This document shows, one piece after another, positions 7,336-12,395 of a DNA stretch of 12,395 nucleotides. Each line of letters opens with the position of its first letter. Within the stretch, counting starts at the first letter, position 1. This DNA is from Thioalkalivibrio sp. (GTDB lineage: Bacteria > Pseudomonadota > Gammaproteobacteria > Ectothiorhodospirales > Ectothiorhodospiraceae). The notes beneath the pieces were generated by a model. It worked only from the letters and a program-made list of their open reading frames with translations. It did not search any database and had not been told where the DNA came from. The stretch spans positions 1 to 12,395 of the forward strand of contig PUOZ01000093.1 of the NCBI GenBank assembly GCA_003553165.1. The letters are read 5' to 3'. Made by a program: the position numbers and the translations under genes.

Positions 7336-7791
7336 TCAGTCCTGCGCGGCCGATTTCAGCATGTTTTCAAGACGATCGACCTCAGCCCGGGCGTTGACGA
7401 GTTCGCTGACGTCATATTGCACGCCGAGATAGTAGATCAGGTGGCCCGACGCATCCCGAAGCGGCTGAATTGACAATCGGTTGTGGAACAAGGTCCCGTC
7501 CTTGCGATAATTGCGCAGCGTCACCTCGACGGCGCGATGCTCTCTGACTGCGGCACGGATCTCCTCCAGCGCGGGCTGATCCCGGTCCTGGCCCTGCAGA
7601 AAACGACAGTTGTGACCGAGGATCTCCTCGCGACTGTAGCCCGTCATCCGCTCAAAGACGGAATTCGCGTATACGATCGGGTTGTCCGGCATGTCGGGGT
7701 CGGAGAGGGTCACGCCATTCACGCAGGTATCCAGGATCTGGGTCAGAACGTGTGGGATGATTCCGGTGTCTTTCTCGGCGGTAAACAGCAT
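7336..7791 (-). CDS. Short LOV-domain blue-light photoreceptor (PAS fold, FMN)
   Basis: A 151-residue protein that is almost entirely one LOV domain with short helical caps and no effector domain. The hallmark GHNCRFLQG gives the adduct-forming cysteine (C62), which bonds to FMN C4a under blue light. The other flavin contacts are in place: Q66, N94 in LRNYRKDG, N104 in FHNRLSIQP and Q125 in YYLGVQYDVS. The C-terminal SELVNARAEVDRLENMLKS (about 129-147) looks like the dimerising helix that transmits the signal. It closely resembles the short LOV proteins of Pseudomonas putida. Relative to PpSB1-LOV as I recall it, arginines R54, R61 and R70 are kept (R63, R70, R79), but R66 is leucine (L75). 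ATG 7791 has GGAGA five bases upstream. It is the second gene of a tight operon behind the SRPBCC gene (23-base gap). Its output partner is unknown. Confidence 0.92.
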   Translation of the reverse strand: MLFTAEKDTGIIPHVLTQILDTCVNGVTLSDPDMPDNPIVYANSVFERMTGYSREEILGHNCRFLQGQDRDQPALEEIRAAVREHRAVEVTLRNYRKDGTLFHNRLSIQPLRDASGHLIYYLGVQYDVSELVNARAEVDRLENMLKSAAQD

Positions 7792-7814
7792 GGTTTCTCC
7801 GGTGAAGGATACGC

Positions 7815-8285
7815 TCAGGAGGTCGTTGAGTCGGTCGATTTCTGGCCGAGTTCCCTTTCGACCAGGGCCTTCAGGTTGCGCACGACCCGTTCCGTGCCGT
7901 CCTGTACGGCAAACCGAATGAGCTTCTCAAACGGCCGCAGCGCGAAACCCAGCCGCGCCAGTTCGAAGCTGAAGGTCAGCTGCGTGTTCTCCCCCTGCGG
8001 GTCGAATCGATAGTCGATCACGAACGGGTCCTTGATTCCCTTGAAACACACATAATGCTGCGGATCAAGCGCGATGACCCGGAAGTCGGTTTCGGTGCGA
8101 CGACCCTGGTCGATCCTCACTTGGTGGGCCGTCCAGCCCAGGTCCAGCGGCCCGTCGGTCAAGGGTCTCAGGTGTTGGACCTCGGGAGACCACCGTGGAT
8201 AGTTGCGGACGAAATCAACCACCACGAAATCGTAGACGTCTGGCAACGGACAGCGGATCAGGGTTCTGGAGTGGGCCTTCACCAT
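7815..8285 (-). CDS. SRPBCC/START-like fold protein (polyketide cyclase, COQ10/RatA-like)
   Basis: This 156-residue soluble protein has the order expected of the helix-grip SRPBCC fold, which encloses a hydrophobic ligand. It shows an opening strand (AHSRTLIRCP), a helix with the characteristic V-Y-D-F...R-N-Y-P-R-W (residues 17-32), a run of antiparallel strands (FRVIALDPQHYVCFKG, PFVIDYRFDPQ, TQLTFSFELA), and a long C-terminal helix (PFEKLIRFAVQDGTERVVRNLKALVERE). The YPRWSPEV start recalls COQ10/RatA-type members, but lipid or quinone binding is inferred only from the fold; no catalytic residues can be named. It is first in a two-gene operon with the short LOV protein, which makes a shared light-related role plausible. 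ATG 8285 is the first in frame; its ribosome site is weak (GGGAA about twelve bases away). Confidence 0.8.
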   Translation of the reverse strand: MVKAHSRTLIRCPLPDVYDFVVVDFVRNYPRWSPEVQHLRPLTDGPLDLGWTAHQVRIDQGRRTETDFRVIALDPQHYVCFKGIKDPFVIDYRFDPQGENTQLTFSFELARLGFALRPFEKLIRFAVQDGTERVVRNLKALVERELGQKSTDSTTS

Positions 8286-8634
8286 CGTTCAAGCGATTCC
8301 CATGGGGGAGTTTGCAGAAGGGTGCAACGGGACGGGCGCATGCTGTCACGGGAAGAGCATCACGCCTGACTGCCGATCCTCGTTCATTGAAGGATAGCAG
8401 CATCCCCGGGACTGCGGCCAAGCCCGGCGCGGGTAGTGGGTGCGTCGCCAACCATCATCCTGGCGGGAGATCAGAAGGCGAAGAAACCGGCCTGCTCGAC
8501 TTGGCTTTTGGCATTTTCGCCACCCGCGACCGTGAAAGCTGGTCCAGTTTCGGCCGCTCGGCCCGCAGAGATGGTCTAAATTACGGTATGTAGCCGAGTT
8601 CAACCCACGGAAGAATGCCGAAGGAGAAGTCACC
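8286..8634. other. Divergent intergenic region, SRPBCC-LOV operon / DUF427 gene
   Basis: These 349 bases separate two divergently transcribed units and should hold both promoters. I see no gene with convincing coding composition or a ribosome site here. Distant complementary arms GGCGAA (near 8478) and TTCGCC (near 8516) could pair, and a TAAATTA stretch (near 8577-8583) might be a -10-like element for DUF427, but no matching -35 is visible. No clear operator was found. Confidence 0.35.
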
Positions 8635-9189
8635 ATGCATGATCTGCCCCGAGAAATTCGGGCTGCCCGTGCGGGCTGGACGCACACCGGTGCCAAGCGC
8701 CCGCCGTTCGCGCATGAACCCGGTCCGGGGCAAGAGTCGGTCTGGGACTATCCGCGTCCTCCCGTCGTCACACCGGATTCGAGGGGGGTTCTGATCAAGA
8801 ACGGGGACCAGACCGTCGCCGTCAGCGAGAGATCTGTGCGGGTATTGGAGACGGCAAGTGCGCCGACTTTCTACCTGCCGCCGGAAGATGTGGAAGAAGA
8901 CCTGTTGATCCCGATGTCCGGGCATTCATTCTGCGAATGGAAGGGGCCGGCCCGGTACTTCGAACTCGCCCATGCTGCAGAGCGCGGCGCTCCGGTCGCC
9001 TGGATCTACCCGGAACCGTTCCCGGAGTTCGAGACACTGGCCGGCTGGTATGCCTTCTACCCCGATCGCGTTGCCTGCTTCGTGGCTGGCGAGCGGGTCC
9101 TGCCTCAGGCCGGGGGCTTTTACGGCGGATGGATCACCAGAGACGTGGTGGGGCCGTTCAAGGGCGATCCGGGTACGTCCGGATGGTGA
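8635..9189 (+). CDS. DUF427 family protein
   Basis: This 184-residue cytosolic protein belongs to DUF427 (listed in Pfam as NTP_transf_9 despite little biochemical proof). Family-typical segments appear in order: ESVWDYPRPP (34-43), an RVLETASAPTFYLPPEDV stretch (69-86) in which a bound arginine and the following acidic residues are normally conserved, HSFCEWKGPARYF (97-109), WIYPEPFPEF (123-132), GWYAFYPDRV (137-146), and the C-terminal GGFYGGWIT followed by VVGPFKGDPGTSGW. Length is normal and the domain is complete. No signal peptide or membrane segment is present. ATG 8635 has AAGGAG eight bases upstream, a strong start. The function of the family is not established and the neighbours do not settle it: the LOV operon is divergent, and the formate dehydrogenase genes are about 400 bases downstream behind a hairpin. 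Confidence 0.88.
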   Translation: MHDLPREIRAARAGWTHTGAKRPPFAHEPGPGQESVWDYPRPPVVTPDSRGVLIKNGDQTVAVSERSVRVLETASAPTFYLPPEDVEEDLLIPMSGHSFCEWKGPARYFELAHAAERGAPVAWIYPEPFPEFETLAGWYAFYPDRVACFVAGERVLPQAGGFYGGWITRDVVGPFKGDPGTSGW

Positions 9190-9199
9190 TTCCGTTGCA
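9184..9199 (+). promoter_or_regulatory. Possible sigma54-type -24/-12 element
   Basis: TGG at 9184-9186 and TTGCA at 9195-9199 have the exact GG-N10-GC spacing of RpoN promoters, but positions 4-7 of the consensus (CACG) do not match. It overlaps the DUF427 stop codon and would drive transcription through the small gene toward formate dehydrogenase. The rest of the 9190-9331 gap shows nothing else recognisable. A chance match is quite possible. Confidence 0.15.
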
Positions 9200-9331
9200 T
9201 TGTTTTCCCAACCGCGGGCGCACCAGAAAGACACCACCCTCGTGGCTTGGTGCGCTCCGGATGACACCTGCGCCGCGACGCCGGCCCAGGGGCCGTGCTG
9301 CGCCCGGCACACACGCAAGGGGAGAGAAACC

Positions 9332-9496
9332 ATGGCGACCCTAACCGGCGGGTCAATGAACCGCATCTCCCAGCAACGCGCCCGCGCCCGCGAGTGGCGC
9401 ATGCTCTTGCGGCCCGACGAATCGGCGCCTGCACAAAGTGGCCGCACGGAGCCGAGCCTGCGAAGATGCCCAAAACCGGAAAAGGCCAGCCCCTGA
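9332..9496 (+). CDS. Candidate small basic protein, 54 residues, unknown
   Basis: I do not recognise this protein. ATG 9332 is preceded by AAGGGGAGAG at a good distance (about seven bases). The first thirty codons have mostly G or C in third position, as in the neighbouring real genes; the second half is less clear. The product is basic and arginine-rich in the middle (RISQQRARAREWRMLL), so it could form an amphipathic helix, then ends in a proline/lysine tail. It has no cysteines in the first half, no membrane segment and no signal peptide. Its stop codon is inside the loop of a perfect hairpin, a compact arrangement that argues for a transcribed and terminated small gene. An untranslated leader with a chance reading frame is the alternative. 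Confidence 0.4.
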   Translation: MATLTGGSMNRISQQRARAREWRMLLRPDESAPAQSGRTEPSLRRCPKPEKASP

Positions 9497-9506
9497 GACG
9501 GGGCTG
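9487..9506 (+). terminator. Perfect hairpin at the end of the small gene
   Basis: CAGCCCC (9487-9493) pairs with GGGGCTG (9500-9506) over seven base pairs around the loop TGAGAC, which contains the stop codon of the small reading frame. A moderately T-rich segment (GGTTTCTT) begins about six bases later. It probably ends or attenuates transcription before the formate dehydrogenase genes. Confidence 0.5.
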
Positions 9507-9558
9507 CGCGACGGTTTCTTGAGCCTGCCGGCCGGGCCGAAGAGGGTCCGGCTACCCC

Positions 9559-9574
9559 TCGTCCTGCGGGACGA
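9559..9574 (+). repeat. Short stem-loop in the formate dehydrogenase leader
   Basis: TCGTCC and GGACGA form a perfect six-base-pair stem with a TGCG loop, 27 bases before the start of the beta-subunit gene. It could be part of the 5' leader or an operator; nothing ties it to a known riboswitch. Confidence 0.3.
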
Positions 9575-9601
9575 TGCCAGGTCAGCGGGGATAGTAACGC
9601 G

Positions 9602-11299
9602 ATGAGTGATACCCGGAAGGTCCGGAACGTGATGGTACCCTTGCGGCAACTCGGCAAGCCGAAGGGACGTTCGGCGGATGCGGCCGCACTGGAGGCCGTG
9701 CGTGTGCTGCTGGGCGACTGTCCGCGCGACGCGGACCTGTTGATCGAACACCTGCACCGGATTCAGGACCATTTCGGCCAGATCTCCGCCGACCATCTGG
9801 TGGCTCTGGCCCGGGAAATGAAACTTGCGCCCGCCGAAGTCTACGAGGTCGCGACGTTCTATCACCACTTCGACGTGGTGAAGGAGGGCACGTCACCTCC
9901 TGCGGCGATCACGGTCCGCGTCTGCGATTCGATCACCTGCGAACTCTACGGCTGCGACGATCTCGTGCGCTCTCTCGAGGAAGGGATTGGTGACCGGGTA
10001 CGGATCCAGCGCGTGCCCTGCGTCGGTCGCTGTTACGAAGCGCCCGTCGCCGTCGTCGGCCGCAACCAGGTGGGCCATGCGACGCTGGAGCGGGTGCGGC
10101 GGGCGGTCGATGCCCGGGCCGTGGTGCCCGATCTGCCGCTGGACACGGTTCATTACGGATCCTATCGCGCCGCTGGCGGCTATCAACTGTTGGCTGGCTG
10201 CGTGGAGGGTCGGCGCGACGTCGAGGAGATCCTCACGACGCTGGAGAGCGCCAAACTGCGCGGCATGGGGGGTGCCGGCTTTCCAGCGGGACGCAAGTGG
10301 CGCGCTCTGCGTGACCAGCCGGAACCACGCTATGTCGCAATCAACGTCGACGAGGGTGAGCCGGGTACGTTCAAGGATCGGTACTACCTGGAACGTGATC
10401 CGCACCGGTTTATCGAGGGTACGCTGATCGGAGCCTGGGCAATCACCGCGCCCGATGTCTGGATCTACCTGCGCGACGAGTACGCTGCGGCTGAACAGAT
10501 TCTGCACCGGGCCATCGCCGAATTGCAGGCGGATCCACCCTGTGCGCTGCCGCGGATCCATATCCGGCGCGGCGCGGGCGCGTACATCTGCGGCGAGGAA
10601 TCGGCGCTGATCGAATCGATCGAGGGTAAGCGAGGCATGCCGCGCCTGCGTCCGCCGCTGGTTGCCCAGGTAGGCATTTTCGGCCGGCCGACCCTGGAAC
10701 AGAATCTGGAAACCATGCACTGGATCCGGGACGTCCTGGAAAAGGGTGCGGATTGGTTCGCGGATCACGGTCGCAATGGCCGCCATGGCCTGCGCTCGTT
10801 TTCGGTCAGCGGTCGCGTATGCCGGCCGGGTGTTCATCTCGCGCCGGCCGGGATCACGTTGCGGGAACTGATCGACGAGTTCTGCGGGGGAATGGAGGCG
10901 GGCCATGCGCTGTACGGCTTCTTCCCTGGTGGTGCCTCCGGCGGGATCCTGCCGGCGCGAGCTGCGGATGTGCCGCTCGATTTCGACACGATCCAGGAGT
11001 TCGATCGCAACTGCTTCATCGGTTCCGCGGCCGTGATCGTACTCTCCGATCGCGACAGCGTGCGCCGGGCTGCGCTCAACGCGATGCGCTTCTTCCGGCA
11101 TGAGTCCTGTGGCCAGTGTACGCCCTGCCGTGTAGGTACGGCCAAGGCGGTGGATTTGATGGAGCAGGATCATTGGGACACTGATCTGCTCGAGGAACTC
11201 TCCCTGTGCATGGTCGACGCTTCGATCTGCGGCCTTGGTCAGGCGGCGCCGAACCCGTTGCGATCGGTGATCACGCATTTTCCGGAGGAACTGGCCTGA
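9602..11299 (+). CDS. NAD-dependent formate dehydrogenase beta subunit, NuoE-NuoF fusion
   Basis: This 565-residue diaphorase subunit takes electrons from the catalytic subunit and reduces NAD+ at FMN. Residues 25-170 are a NuoE/FdsG-like thioredoxin-fold domain: helices up to EVYEVATFYHHFDVV, then the [2Fe-2S] ligands C108, C113, C140 and C144. Residues about 195-565 are NuoF/FdsB-like: the FMN/NADH loop LRGMGGAGFPAGRKW (219-233), NVDEGEPGTFKDR (248-260), GAGAYICGEESALIESIEGKRG (324-345), and the [4Fe-4S] ligands C503, C506 and C509 (ESCGQCTPCR) with C543. All cofactor residues are present. Fds operons of Cupriavidus and Rhodobacter keep these as two genes; the fused form matches the two-subunit FDH1 of Methylobacterium extorquens. 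ATG 9602 has a modest site (GGGGA about eleven bases upstream); ATG 9632 is an alternative. Its stop overlaps the next start (TGATG), implying coupled translation. Confidence 0.93.
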   Translation: MSDTRKVRNVMVPLRQLGKPKGRSADAAALEAVRVLLGDCPRDADLLIEHLHRIQDHFGQISADHLVALAREMKLAPAEVYEVATFYHHFDVVKEGTSPPAAITVRVCDSITCELYGCDDLVRSLEEGIGDRVRIQRVPCVGRCYEAPVAVVGRNQVGHATLERVRRAVDARAVVPDLPLDTVHYGSYRAAGGYQLLAGCVEGRRDVEEILTTLESAKLRGMGGAGFPAGRKWRALRDQPEPRYVAINVDEGEPGTFKDRYYLERDPHRFIEGTLIGAWAITAPDVWIYLRDEYAAAEQILHRAIAELQADPPCALPRIHIRRGAGAYICGEESALIESIEGKRGMPRLRPPLVAQVGIFGRPTLEQNLETMHWIRDVLEKGADWFADHGRNGRHGLRSFSVSGRVCRPGVHLAPAGITLRELIDEFCGGMEAGHALYGFFPGGASGGILPARAADVPLDFDTIQEFDRNCFIGSAAVIVLSDRDSVRRAALNAMRFFRHESCGQCTPCRVGTAKAVDLMEQDHWDTDLLEELSLCMVDASICGLGQAAPNPLRSVITHFPEELA

Positions 11300-12395
11300 T
11301 GGCAGCCGAACCCGAGGCAGTTGTTGCCACGCTCCGGTTCAACCTGAACGGCCGCGCCATCGAGGCGCGGGCCGGAGAATCGATTCTCCAGGCGGCCCGG
11401 CGCAATGGGGTCGATATTCCGCATCTCTGTTACACCGATGGCATGCGCGAGGTCGGCAACTGCAGAGCCTGCATGGTCGAGATCGAAGGCGAGCGCGTGC
11501 TTGCACCGTCCTGCGTGCGCCGGCCGACCGAGGGCATGGTGGTGTGCAGTACGAGCGACCGGGCGGTACGGGCGCAGAAGATGGTGTTCGAACTGCTGCG
11601 CTCAGACATGCCGGAGACGGGATACACCCTCGACAGCGAGCTGGACCACTGGGCAAGAAAGCTGGATCTCGGCAAGCCTCGGTTTGCCCCTCGCCGGCAG
11701 CCGCGGCCCGATCTGTCGCACCCCGCAATCGCGGTCAACCTCGACGCCTGCATCCAGTGCTCGCGCTGCGTTCGCGCCTGCCGCGAGGAGCAGGTGAACG
11801 ATGTTATTGGCTTCGCGTTCCGCGGTGACCAGCTGGAGGTCGTGTTCGATCTGGCCGACCCTTTGGGCCAGTCCTCCTGTGTCGCCTGCGGCGAGTGCGT
11901 CCAGGCCTGCCCGACCGGTGCGCTGATGCCGGCCGGCGGCGTCGGTCTGGTCAAGCCGGAAGCACAGGTTGACTCCGTATGCCCCTACTGTGGTGTTGGT
12001 TGCCTGCTGACCTACAACATCCGTGACAACGGAATCCTGTATGTCGAGGGCCGCAACGGACCTTCGAACCAGGGTCGACTGTGCGTGAAGGGACGTTATG
12101 GCTTCGATTACGTTCAGCACCCGAACCGCTTGACGAAGCCGCTGCTTCGTAGAGATGGCGTGAAGAAGGAACTGCCGGAGGACTTCGATCCGGGGAATCC
12201 GCTGAAATACTTCCGCGAGGCGAGCTGGGAGGAAGCGCTCGACGTCGCGGCCGCGGGCTTCCGGGCGATCCGCGACCAGAAAGGTGGCCGGTCACTGGCC
12301 GGATTCGGGTCGGCCAAGGGGTCGAACGAGGAAGCCTACCTCTTCCAGAAGCTCGTTCGCACCGGGTTCGGCACGAACAATGTAGACCACTGCAC
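11299..12395 (+). CDS. fdsA: NAD-dependent formate dehydrogenase alpha (catalytic) subunit, C-terminally cut by window edge
   Basis: The first 365 codons of the molybdenum/tungsten bis-MGD subunit are present; about 60% is missing. A [2Fe-2S] ferredoxin domain comes first (C44, C55, C58, C72). Two [4Fe-4S] ferredoxin motifs follow in DACIQCSRCVRAC (C151, C154, C157, C161) and CVACGECVQAC (C194, C197, C200, C204). Next is the Fe4S4 domain of the molybdopterin oxidoreductase (C228, C231, C235, C262), then the start of the bis-MGD region (EASWEEALD). The last bases read NNVDHC; in this family the active-site cysteine follows four residues later, just outside the window. The stretch SDMPETG...SELDHW (102-118) fits FdsA-type enzymes as I recall them and has no NuoG-like His-Cys3 cluster. 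The start overlaps the beta-subunit stop by one base. The gene symbol follows the Fds naming; fdhA or fdh1A is equally used. Confidence 0.95.
   Translation, partial: MAAEPEAVVATLRFNLNGRAIEARAGESILQAARRNGVDIPHLCYTDGMREVGNCRACMVEIEGERVLAPSCVRRPTEGMVVCSTSDRAVRAQKMVFELLRSDMPETGYTLDSELDHWARKLDLGKPRFAPRRQPRPDLSHPAIAVNLDACIQCSRCVRACREEQVNDVIGFAFRGDQLEVVFDLADPLGQSSCVACGECVQACPTGALMPAGGVGLVKPEAQVDSVCPYCGVGCLLTYNIRDNGILYVEGRNGPSNQGRLCVKGRYGFDYVQHPNRLTKPLLRRDGVKKELPEDFDPGNPLKYFREASWEEALDVAAAGFRAIRDQKGGRSLAGFGSAKGSNEEAYLFQKLVRTGFGTNNVDHC

Noticed and set aside
8346..8696. 116-codon minus-strand frame in the gap before DUF427
   Set aside because: It overlaps the DUF427 start, has no ribosome site, and its arginine-rich product resembles no protein family.
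9893..11278. 461-codon minus-strand open frame opposite the formate dehydrogenase beta subunit
   Set aside because: The plus strand carries every NuoE and NuoF cofactor motif; the antisense frame is a by-product of high GC third positions.

Overview
The window is GC-rich DNA with dense, short-spaced genes and strong third-position GC. It most resembles a gammaproteobacterial chromosome, perhaps of the Ectothiorhodospiraceae/Chromatiales kind. That placement is inferred from the gene mix (MenF-like start, Ycf46-type ATPase, FdsAB-type formate dehydrogenase, short LOV protein) and was not tested. There are no rRNA or tRNA genes, CRISPR arrays, insertion sequences or phage genes.

Left part (1-3323): the N-terminus of a probable isochorismate synthase (menF) runs off the left edge on the minus strand. 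A CobW-type G3E GTPase (metallochaperone family) follows on the minus strand. It is divergent, across about 270 bp, from a Ycf46-type AAA+ ATPase that seems to start at TTG. A short plus-strand stretch between menF and cobW has coding-like base composition but no recognisable product.

Middle (3438-8285): first comes an unrecognised multi-pass membrane protein with a TerB-like helical tail. Next is a methyl-accepting chemotaxis protein with a large two-module periplasmic sensor and a perfect 20-bp palindrome just before its RBS. A small degenerate PilZ-like protein converges on it. Then comes a two-gene minus-strand operon of an SRPBCC lipid-binding-fold protein followed by a short, effector-less LOV photoreceptor with an intact flavin-adduct cysteine. 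An AT-rich, repeat-rich promoter region lies between the LOV gene and the PilZ-like gene. The chemoreceptor, PilZ-like and LOV genes together suggest a small sensory neighbourhood, possibly joining blue light to motility or surface behaviour. That link is inference.

Right part (8635-12395): a DUF427 protein is followed by a candidate 54-residue small protein whose stop codon sits in the loop of a terminator-like hairpin. Then comes a NAD-dependent, molybdenum- or tungsten-type formate dehydrogenase: a fused NuoE-NuoF diaphorase (beta) subunit overlapping by one base with the catalytic alpha subunit, which is cut by the right edge just before its active-site cysteine. The two subunits would oxidise formate, pass electrons along Fe-S clusters to FMN, and reduce NAD+.
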